Shown in pieces: positions 38,286 through 47,826 of a stretch of 64,000 nucleotides of DNA; the first letter of the stretch is position 1; each line of letters opens with the position of its first letter. A program made the position numbers and the translations under genes. This stretch comes from an uncultured Paracoccaceae bacterium (GTDB lineage: Bacteria; Pseudomonadota; Alphaproteobacteria; Rhodobacterales; Rhodobacteraceae): positions 62,001 to 126,000 of the forward strand of contig CANNFQ010000003.1 in NCBI GenBank assembly GCA_947503925.1, written 5' to 3'. The notes under the pieces are model-generated. The model saw nothing but the letters and a program-made list of their open reading frames with translations. It ran no database searches and was not told the DNA's origin.

Positions 38286-40422
38286 AACTCGTCTTCCTTC
38301 CCGTACTGGCGAGACCAGGATCCCGATACCGTGCGATGGATGACACGTTGCTTTCCGCCTCTAACGCCGTCATCACCCGATGTAGGTGTTCAGCATCTCG
38401 CAGATCAACATCGATGAGCAACCTATAATAATCCGGTTTCCGGTCAATGAATCGCAGATCAGAGATATTGGCGTTCTGTTCGCCAATCAACGTACAGATC
38501 CGCCCCAGAACCCCCGCATCATTTGTAATGGTCGCGTCAAAGGTTACGGTGTTGACCGCGCTATGGGTGCCTTCGTGCCATTGCAGATCGACCCAGCGTT
38601 CGGGCTGATCCTCGTAATCGATCAGCGCCTCGCAATCGATAGCGTGAACCATGACCCCCTGCCCCCGAAAGGTGATCCCCAGGATCCGTTCGCCCGGAAC
38701 GGGCTGGCAGCAGGCGCTGCGTTGCTGTACCTGATCAGGCCCCAACCCGACCACGGCCCGTTTCTGATCAACCTCTTCCCCTTGCCAGTCTTTCAATTCC
38801 GGATAGATCGCCCGGACGACATCCCGCCCCATCAGTTCCGCACTGCCAAGCTGGTAGAGTAATTCATCACTGTTTTGCAGGGCCAGCGCCTTGGCCGCCG
38901 TGCGCAGCGCCTTGACCGTCGCGGATTTACCAACGTTTTCGAATGCCACCCGCGCCAGTTCCCGGCCCAGCCGGATGAACCGTTCGCGATCTTCGTCTTT
39001 CAGGCTTCGCCGGATCGCGGTTTTCGCCCGCCCGGTCACGGCGATGTCGATCCATGTCGCCTGTGGTGTCTGCCCTTCGGCTGTGACGATATCCACTGAC
39101 TGCCCATTCTTGAGCCGTGTCCAAAGCGGCACCCGCAGCCCATCCACCTTGGCCCCGACACAGGCCGACCCGATCCGCGTGTGGATCGCATAGGCGAAAT
39201 CAATTGGCGTCGCCCCGCGCGGCAGTTTGATCACATCCCCTTTGGGCGTGAAGCAAAACACCTGATCGGTATACATTTCCAGTTTGACGGCTTCGAGGAA
39301 CTCATCGTGGTCCTGATCTTCGTCCAGCCGTTCAGTCAGCGAAGATAGCCAATGCACCGGATCAACGGCAAACCGGTTTTCCACCCGTTCCCCGTTTTTG
39401 TAAGACCAATGCGCGGCCACCCCGGTTTCGGCAACTTCGTGCATTTCGCGGGTCCTGATCTGCACCTCGACCCGTTTGCCATCGCGCCCCGACACAGTGG
39501 TGTGGATCGACCGGTAGCCGTTGGATTTTGGCTGGCTGATATAATCCTTGAAACGGCCGGGCACCGCCCGCCACCGCTGATGGATCGCCCCAAGCGTCCG
39601 ATAGCAATCCGCCTCGGTCGCGACGATGATGCGGAACCCGTAAATGTCGGAGAGCCGGCTGAACCCCTGATCCTTTTCCTGCATCTTGCGCCAGATCGAA
39701 TAGGGTTTCTTGGCCCGGCCGACCACATCGGCCTGGATCTGCGCGTTTTCCAGTTCCACCCGCATATCAGCGGTAATCTTCTGAACCACATCGCCGGTTT
39801 CGCGTTGCAGGGTGATAAACCGCCGGATGATTGAATTGCGGCCTTCTGGGTTAATCACCCGAAAGGACAGATCCTCCAACTCATCCCGCATCCATTGCAT
39901 GCCCATCCGACCTGCAAGCGGGGCAAAGATATCCATCGTCTCGCGGGCCTTTTGCACCTGCTTTTCGGGGCGCATGGATTTGATGGTGCGCATATTGTGC
40001 AACCGGTCGGCCAGTTTCACCAACGTCACCCGCAGGTCGCGACTGGTCGCCATGAAGAGCTTGCGAAAGTTTTCGGCCTGTTTGGTCTGGGTGGAATTCA
40101 GCTGCAGATTGGTCAGCTTGGTCACCCCATCGACCAGATCAGCAATTTCGCGGCTGAACCGCGTTTCAACCTCGGAAAAGGAAGCTTTGGTATCTTCGAT
40201 CGTGTCATGCAACAGGGCAGTGACAAGGGTGGCATCATCCATCTGCTGTTCAGCAAGGATGGCGGCAACGGCAACGGGATGGGTGAAATAGGGTTCGCCG
40301 GAATGCCGGAACTGCCCCTCATGCATTTCTGCACCAAAGGCAAAAGCGTCGCGCAAAAGCGCCTCGTTCGAGCGGGGATTGTAGGTGCGGACCAGATTGA
40401 TCAGTTCGTCAGCGGTCGTCAT
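38269..40422 (-). CDS. rel: Bifunctional (p)ppGpp synthetase/hydrolase
   Basis: The 717-residue stringent-response enzyme makes and degrades (p)ppGpp. The HD hydrolase domain has YFTHPVAVAAIL and TALLHDTIEDT with catalytic His-Asp. The synthetase domain has DIYGFRIIV, KSNGYRSIHTTV and QIRTREMHEVAETGVAAHW. A TGS domain (CFTPKGDVIKLPRGATPIDFAY) and a C-terminal ACT domain follow. The ATG at 40422 is chosen over an in-frame GTG at 40434. It follows rpoZ by 32 bases, a conserved pairing. Confidence 0.96.
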   Translation of the reverse strand: MTTADELINLVRTYNPRSNEALLRDAFAFGAEMHEGQFRHSGEPYFTHPVAVAAILAEQQMDDATLVTALLHDTIEDTKASFSEVETRFSREIADLVDGVTKLTNLQLNSTQTKQAENFRKLFMATSRDLRVTLVKLADRLHNMRTIKSMRPEKQVQKARETMDIFAPLAGRMGMQWMRDELEDLSFRVINPEGRNSIIRRFITLQRETGDVVQKITADMRVELENAQIQADVVGRAKKPYSIWRKMQEKDQGFSRLSDIYGFRIIVATEADCYRTLGAIHQRWRAVPGRFKDYISQPKSNGYRSIHTTVSGRDGKRVEVQIRTREMHEVAETGVAAHWSYKNGERVENRFAVDPVHWLSSLTERLDEDQDHDEFLEAVKLEMYTDQVFCFTPKGDVIKLPRGATPIDFAYAIHTRIGSACVGAKVDGLRVPLWTRLKNGQSVDIVTAEGQTPQATWIDIAVTGRAKTAIRRSLKDEDRERFIRLGRELARVAFENVGKSATVKALRTAAKALALQNSDELLYQLGSAELMGRDVVRAIYPELKDWQGEEVDQKRAVVGLGPDQVQQRSACCQPVPGERILGITFRGQGVMVHAIDCEALIDYEDQPERWVDLQWHEGTHSAVNTVTFDATITNDAGVLGRICTLIGEQNANISDLRFIDRKPDYYRLLIDVDLRDAEHLHRVMTALEAESNVSSIARYRDPGLASTGRKTSFGVQT

Positions 40423-40454
40423 CTGATCCTGCACCTATCCATATAGGGCTGGCG

Positions 40455-40808
40455 TTAGCGTTGCCCCTGTGCATCCATCAAGGCGCGCAGCAGTTTCTCT
40501 TCGGACATGTCGTCCTCTGCCGGTTTGTCGGTCTCTGCGCCCATCAAAAGGGACATGCTGTCCTCTTCGGGTTCATCAACCTCGATCTGTGTCTGGTTGG
40601 CTTCGATCATGCGTTCGCGCAGATCATCAGCCTGTTGTGTTTCCTCGGCAATTTCGCGCAAGGAGACGACGGGGTTCTTGTCATTGTCGCGGCCAACGGT
40701 GATCGGCGCACCGGCTGAAATCTCGCGGGCACGATGGGCGGCGAGCATGACAAGCTCAAACCGGTTCGGAACCTTATCGACGCAATCTTCGACGGTGACG
40801 CGGGCCAT
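40455..40808 (-). CDS. rpoZ: RNA polymerase omega subunit
   Basis: The 117-residue protein begins [29 protein letters not shown] and has [15 protein letters not shown], the omega signature. It stabilises the beta' subunit and with DksA-like factors takes part in ppGpp response, fitting its position directly upstream of rel. The C-terminal part (about residues 65-115) is acidic and variable, as in other alphaproteobacteria. Confidence 0.97.
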   Translation of the reverse strand: MARVTVEDCVDKVPNRFELVMLAAHRAREISAGAPITVGRDNDKNPVVSLREIAEETQQADDLRERMIEANQTQIEVDEPEEDSMSLLMGAETDKPAEDDMSEEKLLRALMDAQGQR

Positions 40809-40849
40809 TGGCGATCTCCACTGGGAATCTGACAGAGTTAGAAATGGCG

Positions 40850-40878
40850 TCTTTAGGGGGTTTGCAGGTTATTGGCAA
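40850..40878 (-). promoter_or_regulatory. Possible promoter of rpoZ-rel
   Basis: On the minus strand TTGCCA (40878-40873) is separated by 17 bases from TAAAGA (40855-40850), about 40 bases before the rpoZ ATG. Both hexamers are partial matches to the sigma-70 consensus and no operator was seen. Confidence 0.4.
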
Positions 40879-40916
40879 GGGTGAAAGCGGCATTTGGCCT
40901 CTCGGCAAAGTAGCCG

Positions 40917-42512
40917 TTACTCGCCCACACGGTTGGCATTTTTGCAGGGTCGGTCGTCTGCGTCTACGCAGCTTGTTTCTTGACCCGCCAAGACTTCGGA
41001 CAGATCCGTGTTATCCAAGCCGTCAGATTGCATGACGACACCTAGATGGTAACAGCCCATTGAATCCCCGCCGTCGCATCCTTTTCTGAAAAAATACGAC
41101 GCTTCAACCGGGTTTTCCTCAACACCGAGACCTTGTTGATATAGATGCCCGAGATTGGTGCAGCCAAGCGCCTCACCTCTGTCGCATGCAAATCGATAAA
41201 ACCTATGCGCCTCCCTGAAGTTGACCCCGGTGCCCAGCCCCGTGCCATGTAGGTACCCTAGATTAGTGCACCCCGACAGGCTCCCCAGGCGGCAACCTGT
41301 TTCATATAACTTCAGGGCCCTTCCATAATCCTGATATCCATGAAGACCCTTTTCAAAGATATGCCCTAGGTCTGTACAGCCCCCCCCGTATCCAAGGTCA
41401 CATCCCTTTTGGTAGAACCTTATCGCCTGCGGGTAATCCAACTTGAAACCCAGTCCTTTCGTAAGCAGATACCCAACATTGCTGCAGGCATGTGCGTCGC
41501 CGCCGCGACAGGACGCAAGCCAAAGTTGCGCTGCCGTTGCAACGTCAATCTCCCACGTAGCGCCTGCACGCCGCAGACACTCGTTTGTCACACCGCTCTC
41601 GCATGCAAGTGTCATGAACTCAAGTTGCGCCTGCTCTGTCGGTCCAAGTTCAGCAACGTCGAGGCATACCTTACCCTTGAAGACGGTGCACAATGTGCGA
41701 TCCGCGAAACTGACCCCATCCTGCTGTCTGGCAAAGATGCTGCCAAACACCAATGACCCCGCGAATGACACCCCGCCAACGCCGAGGGCGAGTAACAGGA
41801 AAAGCACTTTGATTGGCTTTCCTTCAACATCGAGCCAATAGGACACGCGCAGCCGCATTGCCAAACGCATCAACCATGTGGACACGATATAGGCCCACGT
41901 CCAAACTGACGTCAAAAAAGTAGAGTAGAAGAAAACGGAAAAAATAGAGAACACACCCAGGATTTCTGCAAATGTTTCTATTTCGCCCACATGCAACGGA
42001 CTGTTGATGTAAGCAAAGATGGCGATCCAGATAATTAGCGCCGATACAGCGAGGTCGAAGATCAGCACCAGGATTTGCCCGATGATGCTGCGCGGCATTT
42101 TCCCAAGCAACCAACGTGTTTCCAGCAAAGAAACGTAGTCAGCCAACAAGTTGATTATCAATCCGATGACTAAGACGGACCCCAGTGTCATGTCGCTCCG
42201 CATCCGCAAGCCAATCGTGTCTGCGCTGCCCATCAGCAGCCAGATCAGCAAGACAGCAACCAAAGTCGCAGTTGCAGAGCGGAAAAAGCAGCGAACCGAG
42301 AAGTGGTTCTTCCCAAAGACTGCATCGAACAATCGAATGAAACTTTGGCTCCAGCTACTGGCATGTTCACCCATCAGCCAAAGCGCGACATCGTCTCGCC
42401 GATCTTGATTGAGCAGGCTTGCAAAAGACGTTAGCCCGAACATAAAGGCCGCCAGCCCCAGCGCCCAGGCCCAGTTATCGGCCAGATATGTCATTACTGA
42501 AACGCTCGTCAT
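40917..42512 (-). CDS. Membrane protein with cysteine-paired Sel1 repeats
   Basis: The 531-residue protein has six predicted membrane helices in residues ~12-260. Arg/Lys-rich loops at 35-80, 131-145 and 213-235 suggest they face the cytoplasm, which puts the C-terminus in the periplasm. Residues ~300-490 form Sel1/TPR-like repeats. Five repeats have cysteines at 335/343, 371/379, 407/415, 443/451 and 479/487, exactly 36 residues apart, plus 304/312. This resembles the disulfide-pinned repeats of Helicobacter Hcp proteins. Function unknown; a periplasmic binding scaffold is inferred. An alternative start is the ATG at 42494. Confidence 0.8.
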   Translation of the reverse strand: MTSVSVMTYLADNWAWALGLAAFMFGLTSFASLLNQDRRDDVALWLMGEHASSWSQSFIRLFDAVFGKNHFSVRCFFRSATATLVAVLLIWLLMGSADTIGLRMRSDMTLGSVLVIGLIINLLADYVSLLETRWLLGKMPRSIIGQILVLIFDLAVSALIIWIAIFAYINSPLHVGEIETFAEILGVFSIFSVFFYSTFLTSVWTWAYIVSTWLMRLAMRLRVSYWLDVEGKPIKVLFLLLALGVGGVSFAGSLVFGSIFARQQDGVSFADRTLCTVFKGKVCLDVAELGPTEQAQLEFMTLACESGVTNECLRRAGATWEIDVATAAQLWLASCRGGDAHACSNVGYLLTKGLGFKLDYPQAIRFYQKGCDLGYGGGCTDLGHIFEKGLHGYQDYGRALKLYETGCRLGSLSGCTNLGYLHGTGLGTGVNFREAHRFYRFACDRGEALGCTNLGHLYQQGLGVEENPVEASYFFRKGCDGGDSMGCYHLGVVMQSDGLDNTDLSEVLAGQETSCVDADDRPCKNANRVGE

Positions 42513-42575
42513 TGCCGCCTCTGAAATGAATTTGGTTCTTAAATGCCGAGCAGCTTAGACGGGAATTGGCGAAAA

Positions 42576-43145
42576 TCAAAGCGGCACGACCGTGTCTCTT
42601 TCCGATGCCGGTCTGGCCAGTAGCATCTGCCGGATGGTTTGTCCGGTGACCGGGTGGGGCCAGTCGGGGGCAACGTCGGCAAGGGGGACGAGCGCAAAGG
42701 ATCGGTCCTGCACCCGCGGGTGCGGCAAAATCAGTTGATCCGGGGTCTCTTGGGTTTGCCGCTCAAGCGGCAGGTCACGCCAATGGGCTTGCATCTGCGC
42801 ATCGGGACAGATCAGATCACCCAGCCCAATGAGGTCGAGATCAAGCGAGCGCGGCCCCCAGCGCTTGATCCGGGTGCGATTGGCTTCCACCTCGATCTGG
42901 TGCAGCGCCTGCAACAAATCATCTGCCTTGGAAGCCGTTTCGAACGCCACCGCCGCATTCACAAAATCGGGACCATTGCCTGCGGGAAAGGCAGGCGTTG
43001 CGTAAATTGGGCTGCATTTGAGGGGCATTTGCGCCAATAGAGACAGGTGATTCATAGCCTTTTGGACAGTTTCCGCTGCGTCACCCCACGGCGAAATATT
43101 ATTACTTCCTAATGTAATAAGCGCCAATCGGCCAATCACCCGCAT
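42576..43145 (-). CDS. folK: 2-amino-4-hydroxy-6-hydroxymethyldihydropteridine pyrophosphokinase
   Basis: The 189-residue enzyme transfers pyrophosphate from ATP to the pterin in folate synthesis. Evidence is ALITLGSNNISPWGD, PDFVNAAVAFET, RIKRWGPRSLDLDLIG (the ATP and metal site) and LILPHPRVQDRSFALVPLADV. The ATG at 43145 was chosen because the family starts just before the first strand. Other pathway enzymes (FolP, FolB) are not adjacent. Confidence 0.93.
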   Translation of the reverse strand: MRVIGRLALITLGSNNISPWGDAAETVQKAMNHLSLLAQMPLKCSPIYATPAFPAGNGPDFVNAAVAFETASKADDLLQALHQIEVEANRTRIKRWGPRSLDLDLIGLGDLICPDAQMQAHWRDLPLERQTQETPDQLILPHPRVQDRSFALVPLADVAPDWPHPVTGQTIRQMLLARPASERDTVVPL

Positions 43146-43257
43146 TTTGCCTACTTGCCTCACAATCAGAAAACCGTACATTACCGCCTAGTCTTGCGAC
43201 CAAAACACACCACTCACAAGCGGACACCATAGCAAGACTATATTGGAAGGACATTTG

Positions 43258-43830
43258 ATGTTTTATCGAGACGAGCGATTGGCGCTCTTCATCGATGGCT
43301 CAAATCTATACGCAGCGGCTAAGTCGCTTGGATTTGACATCGATTACAAGTTGCTTCGGCAGGAATTCATGCGACGCGGGAAAATGTTGCGTGCTTTCTA
43401 TTACACGGCGCTTCTGGAAAACGACGAATACTCGCCTATTCGGCCACTGGTCGATTGGTTACACTATAACGGTTTCACCATGGTCACCAAACCGGCCAAG
43501 GAATACACTGACAGCATGGGCCGGCGTAAGGTCAAAGGGAACATGGATATCGAACTTGCCGTCGATGCCATGGAGCTTGCCCCCCATGTGGATCATGTCG
43601 TGCTGTTTTCCGGCGACGGTGATTTCCGCCCGCTGATCGAAGCACTGCAGCGCAAGGGCGTGCGGGTCTCGGTTGTTTCAACCATTCGCAGCCAGCCGCC
43701 AATGATCGCGGATGAATTGCGTCGTCAGGCGGATAATTTCATCGAACTGGACGAATTGCGTGATGTGGTCGGACGCCCAGCACGCGAACCGCGTCCGGAA
43801 GCGGTTGAACAGGTCACCGAAGAAAGCTGA
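43258..43830 (+). CDS. NYN (PIN-like) domain protein, LabA/DUF88 family
   Basis: The 190-residue protein has an N-terminal NYN domain with the four acidic elements of a metal-dependent RNase. These are LFIDGSNLYAAAK, MDIELAVDAM, VVLFSGDGDFRPLI and a further acidic tail motif. The family includes LabA and other putative RNA-processing factors. The C-terminal ~25 residues are acidic and low in complexity. The ATG at 43258 has a GGAAGGA site. Hairpins at 43838-43909 follow. Confidence 0.88.
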   Translation: MFYRDERLALFIDGSNLYAAAKSLGFDIDYKLLRQEFMRRGKMLRAFYYTALLENDEYSPIRPLVDWLHYNGFTMVTKPAKEYTDSMGRRKVKGNMDIELAVDAMELAPHVDHVVLFSGDGDFRPLIEALQRKGVRVSVVSTIRSQPPMIADELRRQADNFIELDELRDVVGRPAREPRPEAVEQVTEES

Positions 43831-43837
43831 GCTGCCC

Positions 43838-43868
43838 GCAAGGTCAGCCATCCTTGGTCTGACCTTGC
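43838..43868. other. Strong hairpin after the NYN gene
   Basis: GCAAGGTCAG (43838-43847) pairs perfectly with CTGACCTTGC (43859-43868) around an 11-base loop, starting seven bases after the NYN stop. It has no T-tract, so it may stabilise the transcript end rather than terminate. Confidence 0.5.
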
Positions 43869-43894
43869 TGCTGGCGCCAGACAAAACGTCGCGT

Positions 43895-43916
43895 GCGCGC
43901 GCAGCGCGCTCCTTTT
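43895..43916 (+). terminator. Possible terminator between NYN and ispH genes
   Basis: GCGCGC (43895-43900) and GCGCGC (43904-43909) form a 6-bp stem with a three-base loop, followed by TCCTTTT. It lies before ispH on the same strand. The short T-run makes termination uncertain. Confidence 0.4.
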
Positions 43917-43986
43917 GGTCACACCAACTGATACTGGACCTCAGCGGATTGAGCGCTTACCTCTGGGCTAGCCGCTGGAGCATCCT

Positions 43987-44952
43987 ATGACCAAAGCCCC
44001 TTTGACCCTTTATCTTGCCGCCCCGCGCGGTTTTTGCGCCGGTGTGGACCGTGCCATCAAGATTGTCGAGATGGCTTTGGAAAAATGGGGTGCCCCGGTC
44101 TATGTCCGCCACGAGATTGTGCATAACAAGTTCGTCGTCGATGGCCTGCGCGACAAAGGCGCGGTTTTTGTTGAAGAACTTGAAGACTGCCCCGATGACC
44201 GCCCGGTGATCTTTTCCGCCCATGGCGTCCCCAAGGCGGTCCCCGCTGCCGCCGCCAAGCGCGAGATGATCTATGTCGATGCTACCTGCCCGCTGGTCAG
44301 CAAGGTCCATATCGAGGCGCAGCGCCATGCTGACAACGGTTTGCAGATGATCATGATCGGTCATGAAGGCCATCCCGAAACCGTTGGCACCATGGGTCAG
44401 CTCCCCGAAGGTGAGGTATTATTGGTCGAAACCGTGGAGGATGTGGCCAAGGTCGCGGTCCGCGACCCATCCCGGCTGGCCTTTGTCACCCAGACCACCC
44501 TATCGGTTGATGACACTGCTGATATCGTTGCCGCCTTGCAGACCCGTTTTCCAGATGTTGTGGGCCCCCATAAAGAAGATATCTGCTACGCCACAACCAA
44601 CCGGCAAGAGGCCGTCAAGGCGATGGCCCCGCATTGCGATGCCATGCTGGTCGTCGGCGCCCCCAATTCATCAAATTCCCGCCGGCTGGTCGAGGTCGGC
44701 GCCCGTGCGGGCTGCAACTACGCGCAGCTGGTCCAACGCGCGACGGATATCGACTGGCGGGCATTGGATGGTATCAGATCGATGGGGATCACCGCCGGGG
44801 CCTCTGCCCCCGAAGTGCTGATCAACGAGGTCATCGACGCTTTCCGTGACCGGTTCGACGTCACCGTCGAGACGGTGGTGACGGCAGAGGAAAACGTCGA
44901 ATTCAAGGTGCCAAGGGTGTTGCGAGAACCCGCGTTAGAGTCACCCACATGA
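43987..44952 (+). CDS. ispH: 4-hydroxy-3-methylbut-2-enyl diphosphate reductase
   Basis: The 321-residue iron-sulfur enzyme makes IPP and DMAPP, the last step of the MEP isoprenoid pathway. The three cluster cysteines are in [11 protein letters not shown] (Cys17), [11 protein letters not shown] and [11 protein letters not shown]. The [11 protein letters not shown] and [14 protein letters not shown] motifs line the active site. A GGAG site lies six bases before the ATG. It starts a chain of overlapping plus-strand genes and overlaps the LysE gene by four bases. Confidence 0.97.
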   Translation: MTKAPLTLYLAAPRGFCAGVDRAIKIVEMALEKWGAPVYVRHEIVHNKFVVDGLRDKGAVFVEELEDCPDDRPVIFSAHGVPKAVPAAAAKREMIYVDATCPLVSKVHIEAQRHADNGLQMIMIGHEGHPETVGTMGQLPEGEVLLVETVEDVAKVAVRDPSRLAFVTQTTLSVDDTADIVAALQTRFPDVVGPHKEDICYATTNRQEAVKAMAPHCDAMLVVGAPNSSNSRRLVEVGARAGCNYAQLVQRATDIDWRALDGIRSMGITAGASAPEVLINEVIDAFRDRFDVTVETVVTAEENVEFKVPRVLREPALESPT

Positions 44953-45563
44953 TATCCTTGCAATTCCTCCTCACCGCCGTTGTCGTCTGCATCGCACCCG
45001 GTACCGGCGTCATCTACACACTGGCCTTGGGTCTTGGTCAGGGACGACGCGCGGCAATTGCCGCCGCAATCGGCTGCACATTCGGGATCGTTCCGCACCT
45101 GGCCGCCGCAACACTGGGCCTTGCGGCGCTCTTGCATACCAGCGCCCTTCTCTTTCAGGTCGTGAAGTTCGCAGGCGTGGCCTATCTGCTCTATCTCGCT
45201 TGGCAGGCGCTGAAAGCTGACGGCGCCCTGTCGGTCAGCAGCACAGCCAGCGCGCCGTCTTCGCTCCGTATCGCCTATCGCGGGGCGCTGATCAATATCC
45301 TGAACCCGAAACTGTCGATCTTCTTTCTGGCCTTGCTGCCGCCTTTCCTTTCCGGCAACCCGGCGACAGTCACCGCCGAGATGGTCCTGCTGGGCGGTAT
45401 CTTCATGGCGCTGACCTTTGTCATCTTCGTGCTTTACGGGTTCTTTGCCACCTTTGCCCGCACATGGTTGCTGCAAAGCCAGACGGTGATGCGCTGGCTG
45501 AACCGGTCTTTCGCTGCGATCTTTGCCGCACTGGCCGGTCGGCTGGCACTGGAACGCGCCTGA
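44949..45563 (+). CDS. LysE family amino acid exporter
   Basis: The 204-residue protein has six hydrophobic segments. The N-terminal [27 protein letters not shown] corresponds to the LysE PGP motif and first loop. [18 protein letters not shown] and [20 protein letters not shown] follow, as in RhtB-type exporters. The substrate is unknown. It is coupled to ispH by a four-base overlap and followed after 12 bases by a HAD gene. Confidence 0.9.
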   Translation: MISLQFLLTAVVVCIAPGTGVIYTLALGLGQGRRAAIAAAIGCTFGIVPHLAAATLGLAALLHTSALLFQVVKFAGVAYLLYLAWQALKADGALSVSSTASAPSSLRIAYRGALINILNPKLSIFFLALLPPFLSGNPATVTAEMVLLGGIFMALTFVIFVLYGFFATFARTWLLQSQTVMRWLNRSFAAIFAALAGRLALERA

Positions 45564-45575
45564 GATCCCGGCCAT

Positions 45576-46238
45576 ATGCAGATCAAGGGCGTCATCTTTG
45601 ACATGGACGGGCTGCTGCTGGACACCGAGCGGGTCTATCTTGAGGGCTTTCGCGTCGCGCTGGACCAACATGGTTTGCCGCAGGATGACGACATCTTCCG
45701 GCGAATGATGGGCACCAACCGCGATCTGGGCCGGGCCATCCTGACCGAGGGGCTGGCCGGGCGTGTGACGCTCACGGCGTTTGATGAAGTCTGGGACGCG
45801 CATATCGCGACCCGCCTGCGCGATGGCATCCCCGTCAAACCCAGCGTGCCCGAGATGGCCAGCCACCTTAAGGCCAGCGGCCTGCCATATATTATCGCCA
45901 CAAGTACCAGAACCGACAAGGCACATGATCATCTTGACCGGGCGGGGATCGGTCACCACTTTCCCGACGTCATCGGCGGCGATCAGGTGCAGCGCAGCAA
46001 ACCGGCGCCTGATATCTATCTGCACGCTGCCCGCACGCTTGGCTTGCCCGCTGAAAACTGCGCCGCGTTCGAGGATTCGCCCAATGGCCTGCGCGCCGCT
46101 CATGCGGCAGGTTGTATTGCCGTGCATGTCCCGGATTTGGTGCCCGCTGACGACGCATTGCAGGCGCTGGCACATCACACCGCCCAAGATCTGCGCAGTG
46201 CATTTGCGGCACTGGGGCTGGTGGGGGCAGTGGATTGA
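45576..46238 (+). CDS. HAD family phosphatase (beta-phosphoglucomutase-like)
   Basis: The 220-residue protein has HAD motif I FDMDGLLLDTE (nucleophile Asp), a helical cap, motif II IIATSTRTDK, Lys in RSKPAPDIYLHAA and motif IV FEDSPNGLRAAHAAG. The GLLLDTE start and cap place it in the beta-PGM/phosphoglycolate phosphatase group (subfamily IA). The substrate is not evident. It lies in the plus-strand chain after the exporter. Confidence 0.9.
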   Translation: MQIKGVIFDMDGLLLDTERVYLEGFRVALDQHGLPQDDDIFRRMMGTNRDLGRAILTEGLAGRVTLTAFDEVWDAHIATRLRDGIPVKPSVPEMASHLKASGLPYIIATSTRTDKAHDHLDRAGIGHHFPDVIGGDQVQRSKPAPDIYLHAARTLGLPAENCAAFEDSPNGLRAAHAAGCIAVHVPDLVPADDALQALAHHTAQDLRSAFAALGLVGAVD

Positions 46239-46332
46239 TTGCCAAGACCCGCCTGTGGGGTTACCTCTGCCACATGACCGACGTGATCCATTCGACACAG
46301 CGCAGCCCTGTGCAACATCCGGCCGCCTGGTG

Positions 46333-46785
46333 ATGATAGCAGGCATACCAAAGGGGCCGCTGCTGCTGGGCCTTGCTGGCCTTTTACCGTTTCTTTGGGG
46401 GGCCATGACCGTCTTGCGGCCAGAGCTGGGTCTTTGGGCGCAGATGAATATCGGTAGCCGGTTTATCGGCCCCTATGTCCAGCTTTTCTATGGTGCGGTG
46501 ATCCTGTCCTTCATGTCTGGCGTATTGTGGGGCTTTGCGACCAAGGCCACCGGGCGCACCGCCACCGCCGCTTATGTCCTCTCTGTCATTCCCGCCCTTT
46601 GGGCGTTTTTCATGACAGGTGGCGGGCCGATAACGGCTGCGATCAACCTGATCGTCGGCTTACTTGCGCTGTTGATGCTGGACTGGCATTTCTGGCGGCT
46701 GGAACTGGCCCCACCGTGGTGGATGCATCTGCGTGTCCTGCTGACCGCAATCGTCTGTCTATCCCTTTTACCGGTGGTGATCTGA
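46333..46785 (+). CDS. DUF3429 membrane protein
   Basis: The 150-residue protein has about five short membrane helices and the DUF3429 pattern: GIPKGPLLLGLAGLLPFLWGA, FYGAVILSFMSGVLWG and LLALLMLDWHFW. The function is unknown. The start is the ATG at 46333 or a GTG just before; no strong ribosome site is visible. Its stop overlaps the methyltransferase ATG by one base. A tiny 19-codon frame at 46274 ending at 46333 could serve as a coupling leader. Confidence 0.85.
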   Translation: MIAGIPKGPLLLGLAGLLPFLWGAMTVLRPELGLWAQMNIGSRFIGPYVQLFYGAVILSFMSGVLWGFATKATGRTATAAYVLSVIPALWAFFMTGGGPITAAINLIVGLLALLMLDWHFWRLELAPPWWMHLRVLLTAIVCLSLLPVVI

Positions 46786-47381
46786 TGCCTGACAAGAAAA
46801 CAATCGCCTTTTACAACAATGCCGCAGATCGATACGCAGAGTTCACCCATACGGGTGAGGCGGATGCGCATTTGCAGGCTTTCATGGCCCTGTTGCCCGC
46901 AGGCGGTCAGGTGCTGGACCTTGGTTGCGGCCCGGCAAAAGCATCTGCACTTATGCGCGATGCAGGCTTTGTCCCTGATCCGGTTGATGCCGCAACCGGT
47001 ATGATCACCCTGGCCAATGAAGCCTATGATATCGGCGCGCGTTTACTGACTTTTGACCAGATCGACATGGTTGCCGCTTATGACGGCGTCTGGGCGAATT
47101 TTTCGCTGCTACATGCCCCGCGTGATGCCCTGCCCGGACATCTGGCGGCGATTGCCACGGCCCTGCGCAGCAAGGGTATCCTGCATATCGGCATGAAAAC
47201 CGGAGAGGGAGAGCTGCGCGACAAGATCGACCGTAAATACACATTTGTGACGGTTCCGGAATTGCAAGGCCTGCTGGAAACAGCCGGATTTGCAGTGATC
47301 GGCGTTGAAGAAGGGCGCGAGATGGGGTGCGCTGGCACGGTTGATCCGTTTGTCGTGATGCGAGGGCACAAAATTGCCTGA
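46785..47381 (+). CDS. Class I SAM-dependent methyltransferase
   Basis: The 198-residue protein opens with [17 protein letters not shown], a common methyltransferase start. The SAM-binding glycine motif [12 protein letters not shown] lies near residue 43. An acidic residue follows in [10 protein letters not shown], and [17 protein letters not shown] forms the post-II region. The acceptor is unknown. It overlaps the DUF3429 stop by one base and the rnhA start by eight. Confidence 0.88.
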   Translation: MPDKKTIAFYNNAADRYAEFTHTGEADAHLQAFMALLPAGGQVLDLGCGPAKASALMRDAGFVPDPVDAATGMITLANEAYDIGARLLTFDQIDMVAAYDGVWANFSLLHAPRDALPGHLAAIATALRSKGILHIGMKTGEGELRDKIDRKYTFVTVPELQGLLETAGFAVIGVEEGREMGCAGTVDPFVVMRGHKIA

Positions 47382-47826
47382 TCTTTTCGCCTATACCGAT
47401 GGCGCCTGTTCCGGCAATCCCGGCCCCGGCGGCTGGGGTGCACTGCTGATCGCACGGGACGGCGACACCGTTGTAAAAGAACGCGCGCTGAAGGGCGGCG
47501 CGGCGGACACAACCAACAATCGCATGGAATTACTGGCAGCGATTACCGCTTTGGAAACGCTGGACCGGCCCACAAAAATGACCATCGTCACGGACAGCTC
47601 TTACGTCAAAGACGGCATTACCAGTTGGATCCACGGTTGGAAGAAACGTGGTTGGAAAACTGCCGCCAAGAAGCCCGTCAAAAACGAAGACCTGTGGCGC
47701 AGGCTGGATGCCGCAGTTGCCCGTCATGATGTTGCATGGGAATGGGTCAAGGGCCATGCGGGCCACCCCGAAAATGAGCGCGCCGATGAGCTGGCCCGCG
47801 CCGGAATGGAGCCGTTCAAACCATGA
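47374..47826 (+). CDS. rnhA: Ribonuclease HI
   Basis: The 150-residue enzyme degrades the RNA strand of RNA-DNA hybrids. The catalytic acids are seen in [37 protein letters not shown] and [10 protein letters not shown]. The start is a TTG inside the end of the methyltransferase gene, giving the normal N-terminus. It overlaps the next gene by four bases. Confidence 0.96.
   Translation: MPDLFAYTDGACSGNPGPGGWGALLIARDGDTVVKERALKGGAADTTNNRMELLAAITALETLDRPTKMTIVTDSSYVKDGITSWIHGWKKRGWKTAAKKPVKNEDLWRRLDAAVARHDVAWEWVKGHAGHPENERADELARAGMEPFKP

Noticed and set aside
46274-46333. 19-codon frame ending at the DUF3429 start
   Set aside because: Could be a coupling leader, but there is no ribosome site or other support, so it is not listed as a gene.
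44718-46406. 562-codon open frame on the minus strand
   Set aside because: It lies across ispH, lysE and HAD genes that have clear motifs; its own translation has no family-like segments.
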